A stretch of DNA of 64,000 nt from Methylocystis sp. (GCF_021731785.1 NZ_JAKFWS010000016.1:1-64000); one strand, 5' to 3'. Shown: positions 45,380 through 54,311, numbered from the stretch's first letter. The notes: generated by a model not told the origin, from the letters alone. Numbers and translations: made by a program.

Positions 45380-45893
45380 CGCCGGTATCAAGCTGCCGGT
45401 TCTGCTGCGGCCGGGTCTCATCGACGAGAATTCTATCGCCTTTTCTGAAGGTTGCGCCGCCCCGGGAAACCTGCCGTCGCCACTGCGCGAATAGCGCATC
45501 TGGCCGAGGCACTCGCCGATATTGGAGGCCTTCTCCCACCAGCGCTTCTCCGGACGCTGCAGCGGCGGGCGCGGCGCCGGCGAACACTCCTCGGGCCGGT
45601 CTGAAACAAGCCCATCTGCAATACGCCGTTCACGTCATAGGAATAGAGGATGGCTTCGTCCTGTATGTCGGAGATATCGACATAGACGACCGCTTCGTCG
45701 AACCTGAGCCCGGAGTCGAGAAGATATTTGAGCTTCTCGCAATAGACGGATGGCGCGTAACTCGAGACGCCCCCATTCAATACGTCAATCGCGGGAAACG
45801 CTTGCGCGAAAAAGCCGACGAAGACTGTTCGTAGAGAACGCCGAGGCTTTCAGTGAAGGAGTCGCCAGATTATGAGCGTCAGTCCTGTCATAG
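45380..45893 (-). pseudogene. Broken SGNH hydrolase gene (paralogue of 41668-42819)
   Basis: On the minus strand GDSFTESLGVLYEQ (from about 45865) matches the intact enzyme's GDSFTEGMGLPYEQ. After a frame change the sequence reads VFVGFFAQAFPAIDVLNGG and VSSYAPSVYCEKLKYLLDSG, then VVYVDISDIQDEAILYSYD, all colinear with the intact copy. After another frame change ECSPAPRPP and WWEKAS can still be traced. The N-terminal anchor and the Asp-His part are missing. At least two frameshifts and both ends lost: a pseudogene. No other gene is seen in 45254-45997. Confidence 0.82.
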
Positions 45894-45997
45894 GTCGACT
45901 GAATTGAGCAAGCTTCCTTTGCAAAAATTCGATTTGCGTAGTCGAATGCCAAGCGGAGTTTCGGTTCGGTTGAGACGCTGCATTTCCGGAGCCTTTC

Positions 45998-47656
45998 ATG
46001 ACCTCGCCTCTGCGTCGCCCTTTCACTGAAATTTGGCCAACCTCTGCGCCGCTGCGCATTCTCTGGACGATACTCGCGATCGCCTGGGGCGGCTGCGCCG
46101 TAAGCGCGCGAGACAAGTCAAGCGCCGACGTGAATGATGCTTCGGCGGCCCTGGATCGTCTCCGCGGCAATGGCGCGGCTCTGCGCAGCTTCCTTGCCGA
46201 AATGCCGAAAGGCGCCGATTTGCACAATCACCTTGCCGGCGCCGTGTATGCGGAAAGCGCTTTGGCCTGGGCTCGCGCCGAGGGCTGGTGTTTCGACGTC
46301 GCAAGCAAGGCGGCGTTGCCGCCGCCTTGCGACGCCGCATCCAAGCCGCCTCTCGCCGAGGCGTTGCGCTCCACCCAAGCCTACCGAGACGCGATCAATG
46401 CTTGGTCGATGCGCGACGTTATCACCGCGCGGGTGAGCAGCCATGATCAGTTCTTCAACAGCTTCTTCCGCTTTTCAGATGTAACAGGAAACAATATCGG
46501 CGCCGCCCTCGCGGAGGTTGTCGATCGCGCCGCGTCCCAGAATGTCCTCTATCTCGAGTTGATGATAAGTCCGCTGATGGGCGAGGCGCGCGATCTGGGC
46601 GAGAAGATCGGCTGGAAAGACGATCCTGACGCAATGCTTGCTGCGCTCGACAGCGAAGGGCTCGGCGATGTTGTCAAACGGGCGGCGGCGAGCGTCGCAG
46701 CGGTCGTCGCCGACAAGGACCGGCGACTCGCCTGTAGCGACGCGGTTCATCGTCGGCCCGGATGCGACGTTGGCGTCCGGTTTCTCGCTCAAGTCTATCG
46801 TAATGTCGACCGCGCGAAGTTGTTTGCGCAGACGGCGCTTGCCGCGCGCCTCGCCTCGCTCGACGGTCTGGTCGTCGGATTGAACCTCGTTGCTGCGGAA
46901 GATGATGAAAGCACGCTGCGAAACTACAGCGATCAGATGCGTATCGTCGGCGATGTCGGACGCCGGCATCCAAAAGCGCGGATCAGTCTCCACGCTGGCG
47001 AGCTGACAATGGGTCTCGTTCCTCCCAAAGACCTGACCTTCCATATTCGCGAGGCGGTCGAGGTCGCCGGCGCAAAGCGCATCGGTCACGGCGTCGACAT
47101 AGGTTTCGAACGCGACGCCAAAGAACTGATGCGGCGAATGGCGCGCGATGGAATAATGGTCGAGATCAATCTCACTTCCAATGCGCAAATTCTTGGCGTC
47201 GAAGGCGCGGACCATCCATTTCCGCTCTATCGTAACGCGGGCGTGCCCACGGCGCTGTCGACAGACGACGAAGGCGTATCGCGAATCGATCTCACGCATG
47301 AGTACCAGCGCGCCGCGCACGCCTATCAACTTTCCTATCGCGACTTGAAACAGCTCTCTCGCAATAGTCTGACCTACGCCTTTCTTCCCGGCGAAAGCTT
47401 GTGGCGGGATCCCGCAGCCGCGCGCCCTGTTTCCGCTTGCGTGGATGGACAACTTGGGGGGAGTGCGCCTTCGCGCGACTGCAGCCGCTTCTTGGCGGGT
47501 TCAGAAAAAGCCAGACTGCAGTGGGAGCTCGAAGCGCGCTTCGCCCGCTTCGAGTCGGAATGGAGCAGGCCGATCGGAAAGCCGGCGAACGGCGTTGCGC
47601 TGGCGTCCCCGCCCTGGTCGTCGGCCAGACGTGAGCGCTCGCGCGGCGTTCGCTAA
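45998..47656 (+). CDS. Secreted adenosine deaminase-like protein
   Basis: 552 residues with an N-terminal signal (ILWTILAIAWGGCAVSAR). The metallo-deaminase motifs are all present: DLHNHLAGAVYAESAL (first His-x-His), ISLHAGELTMG (His and catalytic Glu), RIGHGVDIG and STDDEGVSR (Asp pair). The size and signal peptide resemble the extracellular ADGF/CECR1-type branch rather than the 340-residue cytoplasmic enzymes. It would convert adenosine to inosine in the periplasm or outside. An extra C-terminal helix and Arg-rich tail follow the core. Its stop overlaps the convergent small gene by four bases. Confidence 0.85.
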   Translation: MTSPLRRPFTEIWPTSAPLRILWTILAIAWGGCAVSARDKSSADVNDASAALDRLRGNGAALRSFLAEMPKGADLHNHLAGAVYAESALAWARAEGWCFDVASKAALPPPCDAASKPPLAEALRSTQAYRDAINAWSMRDVITARVSSHDQFFNSFFRFSDVTGNNIGAALAEVVDRAASQNVLYLELMISPLMGEARDLGEKIGWKDDPDAMLAALDSEGLGDVVKRAAASVAAVVADKDRRLACSDAVHRRPGCDVGVRFLAQVYRNVDRAKLFAQTALAARLASLDGLVVGLNLVAAEDDESTLRNYSDQMRIVGDVGRRHPKARISLHAGELTMGLVPPKDLTFHIREAVEVAGAKRIGHGVDIGFERDAKELMRRMARDGIMVEINLTSNAQILGVEGADHPFPLYRNAGVPTALSTDDEGVSRIDLTHEYQRAAHAYQLSYRDLKQLSRNSLTYAFLPGESLWRDPAAARPVSACVDGQLGGSAPSRDCSRFLAGSEKARLQWELEARFARFESEWSRPIGKPANGVALASPPWSSARRERSRGVR

Positions 47657-47802
47657 AGAATGCTGCGGCCCTGGATGACGCGCAAAATGATCACGACAAT
47701 TGCGATCACTAGCAGGATGTGAATGAAGCCGCCCATCGTATACGAGGAGACCAGCCCGAGCAGCCACATGATGACGAGGATGACCGCGATCGTTTCAAGC
47801 AT
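47653..47802 (-). CDS. lmo0937-type small membrane protein
   Basis: 49 residues: MLETIAVILVIMWLLGLVSS, then YTMGGFIHILLVIAIVVIIL and a short basic tail RVIQGRSIL. Two hydrophobic helices joined by a Gly-Gly turn match the lmo0937/DUF5670 family of tiny membrane proteins, often stress-induced. GGAAGG precedes the ATG by seven bases. It lies 35 bases downstream of the hdeA-like gene and may be cotranscribed with it. Confidence 0.85.
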   Translation of the reverse strand: MLETIAVILVIMWLLGLVSSYTMGGFIHILLVIAIVVIILRVIQGRSIL

Positions 47803-47837
47803 TGTTCAGCCTTCCATTTGGCCAGACGGCAAGGGGG

Positions 47838-48170
47838 TCACAATTTTTTGCCGAGAGACTTCGCATCGTCTTCGACCTTTTTCCAAGCGCTCTTGAGCTT
47901 GTTCCAGAAAGTCTCTTTCGGCGCCTTCTTGCAGTCGTCGATGACCATCGGAATGACCTTCTCGGCGCCTTCGATGTCGACGGCCGATCCGAGCGGCCTG
48001 CCCGTCTTGCTCTGAGCGGAGGCCCAATAGATCACTTTTGGCTGAAATTGGTCATCGATCGCCAGGAATTCCTCGCACGTCCATTTGGACGTCGGCTTTT
48101 TTGTATCCGCTACGAGATCAGTCGCATAAAAGGATAAACCTGCCGCGGCGATGAAATAGATTCGCTTCAT
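47838..48170 (-). CDS. HdeA/HdeB-family periplasmic acid-stress chaperone
   Basis: 110 residues with a signal peptide (IYFIAAAGLSFYATDLVAD) and the HdeA-like core: KWTCEEFLAIDDQFQPKVIY, then GAEKVIPMVIDDCKKAPKET. The two Cys residues are placed as in HdeA, which forms a disulfide-held small helical protein that prevents aggregation of periplasmic proteins at low pH. Length and layout agree with the family. A Lys-rich C-terminal tail (WKKVEDDAKSLGKKL) is longer than in the E. coli protein. Confidence 0.85.
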   Translation of the reverse strand: MKRIYFIAAAGLSFYATDLVADTKKPTSKWTCEEFLAIDDQFQPKVIYWASAQSKTGRPLGSAVDIEGAEKVIPMVIDDCKKAPKETFWNKLKSAWKKVEDDAKSLGKKL

Positions 48171-48279
48171 AGGACGCTCCTTCGGCCTCGCGCTTCCGTC
48201 AAGGCGCGGAAAGGCGAGACTATTGCGGAATTGCGCTCTTATCCAGTTTCGCTGCAGTCGTCCACGCCTCGGGAGGCCG

Positions 48280-49071
48280 CTATTCCACAGCCAAAATGAC
48301 GTGTGAAGCGTCGAAGGTCGCCAGGGCGGCGTCCCCTTCCTTCAATCCCATATCTTCGACGTGGCGACGCGGCGTCACCACGGTCATCGTCTTTCCGAAA
48401 CCGATGTCGAGCAGGATTTCGCTATTGCGCTCGGCGTCGACCCGCTGCGTGACCACGCCTCGAAAGCAGTTGCGCTGCAGCGGCGTCGCGTCCCCGGCGG
48501 GCGCCAGATTGACGAAGGACGCCTTGATCAGCGCCAGCGCCTTGCGCCCGCGAGAAAGGCCCAGTCGCTCCGCTGATTCGTTGGTGACGATCGCCAGGAT
48601 CGTATCCTTTTCCGACACGCGTAACGTCACTTCAACGTCGACCGGCCACTTCTTGACCTGAGTCACTTCGGCGCGAAAAACATTGCGCGCCGAAATTGTC
48701 ATGCCCGTGGTCCACAGCAGAAAATCCTCGGCGCCCGCGAGACCCTCTTCGGCGATCGTCTCGGATATGCGCGCGAGCTTTTCTTCGAGGCGGTGGAAGG
48801 TGGCGATCAGCCGGCGTCCTTCGTCGGTCACTTCGGCACCGCCGCCGCTGCGGCCGCCCGCCTTGGTGAGAAAGGCCGGCGTCGGCAGCAGATTGTTGAT
48901 GGCGTTCACCGCATCCCATGCCGCCTTATAGCTGAAGCCGGCGGCCTTGGCGGCCTTGGTGATGCTGCCATGAAGCGCGACCGCCTCTAACAGCTTGACG
49001 CGATCGCGGCCGACAAGGAGTCGGCCCTCGCTGCGCAGCGCCAGTGAAGCATCGATCTTGCTGTCCGCCAT
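48280..49071 (-). CDS. modE: Molybdate-responsive regulator ModE
   Basis: 263 residues with the full ModE plan: an N-terminal winged helix-turn-helix (VKLLEAVALHGSITKAAKAA, then GFSYKAAWDAVNAINNLLP) followed by two TOBE/Mop-type ligand domains (ARNVFRAEVTQVKKWPVDVE and QRNCFRGVVTQRVDAERNSE). ModE binds molybdate or tungstate and then DNA. The ATG at 49071 is chosen over an upstream in-frame start at 49122. No modABC or other molybdenum genes are adjacent; instead the divergent neighbours encode a binding protein, a di-heme protein and a TonB receptor. Confidence 0.93.
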   Translation of the reverse strand: MADSKIDASLALRSEGRLLVGRDRVKLLEAVALHGSITKAAKAAGFSYKAAWDAVNAINNLLPTPAFLTKAGGRSGGGAEVTDEGRRLIATFHRLEEKLARISETIAEEGLAGAEDFLLWTTGMTISARNVFRAEVTQVKKWPVDVEVTLRVSEKDTILAIVTNESAERLGLSRGRKALALIKASFVNLAPAGDATPLQRNCFRGVVTQRVDAERNSEILLDIGFGKTMTVVTPRRHVEDMGLKEGDAALATFDASHVILAVE

Positions 49072-49498
49072 GTCAGCGCCCTGCCTTGTCGCCCCGATAC
49101 AGGGTCGAACGGCCGGTGACAACCGCCCATGTCTGGCTCCTCAAGCATGTTCGCGGCCGATTTTGCCGAGGAGATTCCGTGAAAAGCTGAATCGAAGAGA
49201 ACTCGCTCGATTGTTCGTTTGGTATGAATCCTACTATTGCCTGTATTGAATTCGACAAAATGCAGTAAAGCCGCCTGAACGACCCGCCAGCGTCGGGACG
49301 CCTCGCGCATCATGTTGATTCAATGTTGTAATTTTATCACATGCGCAATATTTAATTGTAACACAGCGTGATAGGTGGCGCCTGTGGATCGCAGCCTACA
49401 TACTGATCAACATCTGCAAAAAATTCGCGTATTGACTCTTATACAGCACGTTGTAGTAGTTGGTTATGTACTGCAAATATACAACGAGATCGAAATCG
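49072..49498. other. Divergent control region (427 bases) between modE and the binding-protein gene
   Basis: No gene is seen. The right half is clearly AT-rich compared with the rest of the window (for example 49320-49500), as expected for a promoter region with regulator sites. It contains the ModE-box-like dyad described separately. No clear sigma-70 promoter or terminator stands out. Confidence 0.6.
49461..49487. promoter_or_regulatory. Candidate ModE-binding site
   Basis: An imperfect inverted repeat TGGTTATGTA, seven bases, TATACAACGA, ending 11 bases before the start of the binding-protein gene. Its right arm, read in reverse, is TCGTTGTATA, matching the left arm in 7 of 10 positions. 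The known ModE box has CGnTATATA-type arms with a 6-8 base spacer, so the likeness is moderate. The position would suit repression by molybdate-loaded ModE. Confidence 0.4.
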
Positions 49499-50800
49499 AT
49501 GTTTCGCGCGTTTGCCGCCGCTGTATTGTCTTGTTTTATAAACGTTTCTGGCGCCGATCGCCCGCAGGCGGCGGAGCGGGAAACGGTCGTCGTCGTCACA
49601 AGCTTTCCAGAAGAATTGACGACCCGCTATGAGCGCGAGTTCGAGCGCCGGCACCCGCAAATTCACGTCCAATTCGTCTGGAGGCAGTCGCGCGACGCGC
49701 TGGCCGAACTGACCAAGCCGGAGCAAGGCGGCGCCGATCTGTACTGGGCGCCGTCGCCGTCGAATTTTGCGCTCCTCCGCGACCGCGGAGCCTTTCGCGA
49801 CATCTCGGTCGACCGCGCGGCGCTTCCCGGACGGCTGGTCGCGCAGGAGTTGTCGGATCCGACTGGCCTGTACGAGGCATATGACATCGCAGGCTACGGG
49901 ATCGTCGCGAATCCGGGGGCGCTAGCGGCCGCCGGACTTTCGGCGCCGCGTCGCTGGCGAGACCTCGCCTCGCCCGAATATGCGCGCCGAATGGCCATGC
50001 CGATCGCCGGCAAGGTCGGCTTTTCGCCGGCGCTCTACGACATCCTTCTGCAAAGCGAAGGGTGGACGGAAGGATGGCGCCTCATCGGCGAGATGGCCGG
50101 CGAGGCGACGCTGCTCGATTCCGGATTCGCGCCGACGGCCTCGGTACGTGAAGGCAAAGCGGCCCTTGCGCTGACGATCGATTTCATCGCCGAGACCGCT
50201 AGGGCCAATGGCGCCCCGGTGGAGATGATCTATCCGGAGCGCACCGCGTTTCTACCCGCTCATGTCGCGATGACCGCCGGCTCCAAGCATGTCGCCGGCG
50301 CGCATGCCTTCATCGACTTCCTGTTGTCGAAAGACGGCCAGCAATTGATGATGGAGCGCGACAGCCGCCGGCATCCGGCGCGACCCGACGCCTATCAGAA
50401 CGCCTCCGAGGGATTCGTTAATCCCTTTGCCCTGCCGTCGCCGACGCTCCTCGATTATGACGCCGAGATCGGCCGCCGGCGGCCGCCGCTGATAACGCTC
50501 CTTTTCGATCTCGCGATTGTCGAAGGCCATGCCGACAACGCCGAACTGTGGCGCAAGATTCACGACGCCGAGCGAAAATTCGCCCCCGACGCCAAGGCTA
50601 TGGCGGTCATTCGCGAGGCGAAGAAATTCGTCGTCTTCGTTCCCGTTTCGGAAACCGAATCGCGCGCGCCGGCGTTCCTCGAGCGCTTCGCGCGTCGCGA
50701 CGCGATCGATCCGCAACTGATCGCGCAATGGCGCGATCAGATCGCGTCTGCGCGGCGACAGGCGCGCGACCTCGTCAAAAGCCTGGAGCCCGCGCCATGA
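49499..50800 (+). CDS. Extracellular solute-binding protein (iron/AfuA-like), orphan
   Basis: 433-residue exported binding protein. A signal peptide (MFRAFAAAVLSCFINVSGAD region) is followed by a type II periplasmic fold: VVVVTSFPEELTTRYEREFE, later DLYWAPSPSNFALLRDRGAF and FIDFLLSKDGQQLMMERDSR. It resembles Fe3+ or polyamine-type receptors. An extra helical region of about 110 residues follows the usual end. No permease or ATPase is nearby, so it may act as a ligand carrier for another system. The start at 49499 begins the signal peptide. Its stop overlaps the next start (ATGA at 50797). Confidence 0.8.
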   Translation: MFRAFAAAVLSCFINVSGADRPQAAERETVVVVTSFPEELTTRYEREFERRHPQIHVQFVWRQSRDALAELTKPEQGGADLYWAPSPSNFALLRDRGAFRDISVDRAALPGRLVAQELSDPTGLYEAYDIAGYGIVANPGALAAAGLSAPRRWRDLASPEYARRMAMPIAGKVGFSPALYDILLQSEGWTEGWRLIGEMAGEATLLDSGFAPTASVREGKAALALTIDFIAETARANGAPVEMIYPERTAFLPAHVAMTAGSKHVAGAHAFIDFLLSKDGQQLMMERDSRRHPARPDAYQNASEGFVNPFALPSPTLLDYDAEIGRRRPPLITLLFDLAIVEGHADNAELWRKIHDAERKFAPDAKAMAVIREAKKFVVFVPVSETESRAPAFLERFARRDAIDPQLIAQWRDQIASARRQARDLVKSLEPAP

Positions 50801-52092
50801 AGCGCATCGGCGTCCTTCTCTGCGCGGCGATGCTTGCCGGCGCCGGACGCTACGAGGCGAACGGCCCGGAGAGCGAAGCGTTCACCCAGCCGATCGAGGG
50901 ACTGGACGCCAATCATGCCGCGAGCTTTCGCCAGGGGAGCGGCATATTCCGGCAGGCCTGGATCATCGGGCCTTCACAGGATCATCCCGACTTTGTCGGT
51001 CTCGGTCCGCTCTACAATCGGCTTTCCTGTATCGCCTGCCACGTCAAGAACGGACGCGGCGCCGCTCCAGACAGCGAAAATGGCGTGGCGCGCACAATGG
51101 CGGCGAGGCTGAGCGTCGAAGGACGGGATTCGCATGGCGGACCGCGCGCCCATCCACATTACGGCGCTCAGCTCAATCCCGAGGGCGTTCCGGGCGTCGC
51201 TTGCGAAGGCCAAGCCGTCGTCGAATACGCCGAATTCGATGTGACGCTATCCGACGGCGAAACAACAACGCTTCGACGACCAAAACTCTCCTTCCGCAAT
51301 CTCGCTTATGGCGCGCTCGGGCCGGAGACGAAGACCTCGCTGCGCAATGCGCCGCCCGTCTTCGGCTTGGGCTTGATCGAGTCCGTCAGCGACGCCGAAA
51401 TTCTCGCCGGCAAGGGCAGACCAAATTTTGTCTTCAGCGTTGAGAACGGCCGGAAGTCTCTCGGCCGCTTCGGACTGAAAGCCAATCAACCGAATCTCAG
51501 GCAGCAGATCGCCAACGCTTTTGCCGACGAGATTGGCGTAACCTCATCGCTCTTTCCGTTTGAAAACTGCGCGCCGACTCAGAGCGCATGTCTTGGCGCG
51601 CCGAAGCCGGAGTTAGACGACGCTCAACTTGATGCGGTCGTAACCTACATCCGGGCGCTCGCGCCGCCGGCTCGGCGCAATCCTCAAGATCCGCGCGTCG
51701 CGGACGGCGAAAGCCTGTTTCGCGCTATCGGTTGTTCGGACTGTCATCGCGACGCGTTGCATGTTGCGGACTTTGCGCTGCAACCGGCGCTCGATGGCGC
51801 CGAGATCCATCCCTACACCGACCTTCTGCTGCACGACATGGGCGAGGGGCTCGCCGACGGCCGCGACGACTTCGATGCCGGCTCGCGCGATTGGCGAACG
51901 CCGCCGCTCTGGGGGCTAGGTCTCGCCGGGAAAGGCGGAGACGGCGCCAATTTTCTGCATGACGGCAGGGCGCGCACGCCCACTGAGGCGATCCTCTGGC
52001 ACGGCGGCGAAGCGCAAGCCTCCGCCGACGCATTCTGCAGTCTTCCCAAACCCCAGCGCCACGCGCTGCTCGCTTTCCTCAACTCTCTCTGA
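50797..52092 (+). CDS. Di-heme oxidoreductase (DHOR/DUF1111 family)
   Basis: 431 residues with a signal peptide (MKRIGVLLCAAMLAGAGR) and two c-type heme sites: SCIACHVKNGRG (about residue 86) and GCSDCHRDAL (about residue 313). The DHOR pattern is further seen in NYNRLSC-like sequence (LYNRLSC), QRHALLAFLNSL at the end and LLHDMGEGLADGRDDFDAGS with WRTPPLWGLG. These proteins are MauG/peroxidase relatives sometimes called thiol oxidoreductases, frequently found in metal-uptake loci. It is translationally coupled to the binding protein and 17 bases before the TonB receptor, so the three form one operon. Confidence 0.88.
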   Translation: MKRIGVLLCAAMLAGAGRYEANGPESEAFTQPIEGLDANHAASFRQGSGIFRQAWIIGPSQDHPDFVGLGPLYNRLSCIACHVKNGRGAAPDSENGVARTMAARLSVEGRDSHGGPRAHPHYGAQLNPEGVPGVACEGQAVVEYAEFDVTLSDGETTTLRRPKLSFRNLAYGALGPETKTSLRNAPPVFGLGLIESVSDAEILAGKGRPNFVFSVENGRKSLGRFGLKANQPNLRQQIANAFADEIGVTSSLFPFENCAPTQSACLGAPKPELDDAQLDAVVTYIRALAPPARRNPQDPRVADGESLFRAIGCSDCHRDALHVADFALQPALDGAEIHPYTDLLLHDMGEGLADGRDDFDAGSRDWRTPPLWGLGLAGKGGDGANFLHDGRARTPTEAILWHGGEAQASADAFCSLPKPQRHALLAFLNSL

Positions 52093-52109
52093 CGTCCATG
52101 GGGGCAACG

Positions 52110-54311
52110 ATGACCAGACTGCTGACGACAACGGCGATCTCAGGCGGCGCGCTTCTTGTGCTTTCGGCGCCCGTGAGCGCGCAGACGCCGTTACCGCCGA
52201 TCGAAGTGCATGCGCCGAAAGCGTTCGAACTCGGTCAGATCAAAGTCGGTGCGCGTCGGCTTGGCGTGCCGGCAGGAGTCGCGGAGCCCGGCGACGGCGA
52301 GTCGCGGAGGACGCAGGCGCCGCCGTCCGAAAACGTCGACAATGGCCCGACGCCAAGGCAGCACACCGACGCCTTCGGTGGCTATACCATCACCAACAGA
52401 CAGATGGAGACTTTTGCGCGCCCGACGCTCGACAGCGCAGTCAATATTGCGCCGGGCGTCAATAGTCAGATTTCGGGCAATTCCCGCAACGAGCAAAATA
52501 TCTATGTGCGCGGTTTCGATCGCTGGCAGGTGCCGCTCACCGTCGACGGCGTTCGGGTTTATCTGCCGGTCGACAACCGACTCGATTTTGCGCGCTTTCT
52601 GACCGCCGACATCGCCGAAGTGCAAATCGCCAAGGGCTATGTCTCGGTGCTCGACGGTCCGGGCGGCATGGGCGGCCAGATCAATCTGGTGACGCGGCGG
52701 CCGACCCGAGAGATCGAAGCCGAATGGCGCACGCGTTTCGATTTTGGCCGCGACGGCACGTTCCTGGGACCGATGACCTACGGCTTCGCGGGCACGAAAA
52801 ACAATCTCTGGTACGCGCAGCTCAGCGGCACGTTTCAGAACTACGACGGATGGATGCTGCCCGCGAGCTATCGCTCGACCCTTGCGCAGGGACCGGGCAT
52901 GCGTGGGCAATCCTACACCCAAGACTACAACATGAATGCGCGTGTCGCCGTGACGCCCAACGCCACCGACGAATATTCCTTAAGCTTCAGCCGACAGGAA
53001 GGCCAAAAGGGCGCGCCCCTACACATAACTGATCCGATCGCCACGCAGCGCTTCTGGCGGTGGCCCTACTGGCGCGTCCAGAACCTCTATTTCCTGTCTA
53101 GGACTCAGCTCAATGAAGCGGCCTATGTGAAGATGCGCGGCTATTGGAGCAAATTCGACAATTCATTGGTCTCCTATGATGCCCCCTCCTTCATCAATCA
53201 GTCGCTGCCTCGGTCTTTCAACAGCCAATACGCTGACTATGCGCTCGGCGCCGAAGTCGAGGCGGGGACGCAGATCGGCGACGTCGACACGCTGAAAGCG
53301 CTGTTCTTCTACCGGCTCGATAATCATTCCGAGTGGCAGGAGAACTTCGGGCAGAATTTCCGCGGCACGCGCGTGGGCTGCGTGATCAGCGCGCCCTGTT
53401 TCACCCAGCCGGTGATTGCAAGCATTGAAGACACTTATTCGGCGGCGGTCGAGAACACGTTTCACCCGAGGCAGGATATCGATATCGTTGCGGGCTTCAG
53501 CTACGACTGGCGGCATCTGCGCCAGGCGCAAGGCTTTGCGGTTCCGCAGGGCGTCATCGACTATCGGCCGCTCGACGTGCAGGCGCCGAACTATCAGGGC
53601 GCAGCCATCTGGCGCTATAACGACACGGACCGAATCTACTTCAATGGCTCGAGCCGGACGCGCTATCCGACTTTATTCGAACGTTTCAGCACCCGCTTTG
53701 GCGGCGCGACGTCGAATCCTGCGCTAAGGCCGGAACGGGCCACCAATTTCGACCTCGGCTGGTCAAGCCTGTTCGCGCCTGGAAGCCGAGTCTCGGTCGA
53801 CGTCTTTTACAGCATCGTCGACAATCTGATTCAAAGCGTGCCGGCGCCCCAGTTCGGCGTCAACGTCACGCAGTCCCAGAATGTCGGCAGCGGCAGATTC
53901 TATGGCGCGGAAATCTCCGCCGACTATTTCGCGCGCGAGGATTTCTCACTCGGCGGCAATCTCACGCTGATGCGGCGTCGCGTCTATTCGCCGTCGATCG
54001 TCAATTTTCAGCCGATCGGCGTGCCTGACGTGAAGCTGCTTCTTTACGCCGGCTACCGCCCGATTCCCGAACTCACCTTCACGCCGAATATTGAAATAGA
54101 CGGTGCTCGCTGGACGTCCACGACGAATGGCCAATGGTACTATCGGATCGGCGCATTCTGCATGACGAACTTTAACGTCGACTATCAGCCGGGCGACAAC
54201 ATCAAATTCTCCGGCGGCGTGCGCAACGCTTTCGACGACTATTATGTGCTCGCCGACGGATACCCGTCTCCCGGCCGCAGCTTCTATCTTGCGTCGAAGG
54301 TGAATTTTTAG
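52110..54311 (+). CDS. TonB-dependent outer-membrane receptor
   Basis: 733 residues. A signal peptide (TTAISGGALLVLSAPVSAQ) leads to a linker and a plug domain (about residues 90-210: RPTLDSAVNIAPGVNSQISG, NIYVRGFDRWQVPLTVDGVR, GPGGMGGQINLVTRRPT). The remaining 500 residues form the beta barrel, with ERFSTRFGGATSNPALRPER late in the sequence and the C-terminal aromatic signal SFYLASKVNF. ATG at 52110 is chosen because GGGGG lies six bases upstream; an ATG at 52098 is also in frame. The ligand is unknown; the ModE context suggests a chelated metal or oxyanion complex. Confidence 0.93.
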   Translation: MTRLLTTTAISGGALLVLSAPVSAQTPLPPIEVHAPKAFELGQIKVGARRLGVPAGVAEPGDGESRRTQAPPSENVDNGPTPRQHTDAFGGYTITNRQMETFARPTLDSAVNIAPGVNSQISGNSRNEQNIYVRGFDRWQVPLTVDGVRVYLPVDNRLDFARFLTADIAEVQIAKGYVSVLDGPGGMGGQINLVTRRPTREIEAEWRTRFDFGRDGTFLGPMTYGFAGTKNNLWYAQLSGTFQNYDGWMLPASYRSTLAQGPGMRGQSYTQDYNMNARVAVTPNATDEYSLSFSRQEGQKGAPLHITDPIATQRFWRWPYWRVQNLYFLSRTQLNEAAYVKMRGYWSKFDNSLVSYDAPSFINQSLPRSFNSQYADYALGAEVEAGTQIGDVDTLKALFFYRLDNHSEWQENFGQNFRGTRVGCVISAPCFTQPVIASIEDTYSAAVENTFHPRQDIDIVAGFSYDWRHLRQAQGFAVPQGVIDYRPLDVQAPNYQGAAIWRYNDTDRIYFNGSSRTRYPTLFERFSTRFGGATSNPALRPERATNFDLGWSSLFAPGSRVSVDVFYSIVDNLIQSVPAPQFGVNVTQSQNVGSGRFYGAEISADYFAREDFSLGGNLTLMRRRVYSPSIVNFQPIGVPDVKLLLYAGYRPIPELTFTPNIEIDGARWTSTTNGQWYYRIGAFCMTNFNVDYQPGDNIKFSGGVRNAFDDYYVLADGYPSPGRSFYLASKVNF

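Noticed and set aside
45360..45400. Inverted copy of carbamoyltransferase sequence near the SGNH pseudogene
   Set aside because: ATGGATATCTCCGCC on the plus strand resembles part of the carbamoyltransferase gene, but the match is only about 15 bases with mismatches beyond, so it may be chance.
49499..54311. Methanobactin (copper chalkophore) locus
   Set aside because: A TonB receptor plus a di-heme protein recalls mbnT and mbnH, but no precursor peptide, mbnB or mbnC gene is seen, and the heme protein is of DHOR type rather than MauG/MbnH type.
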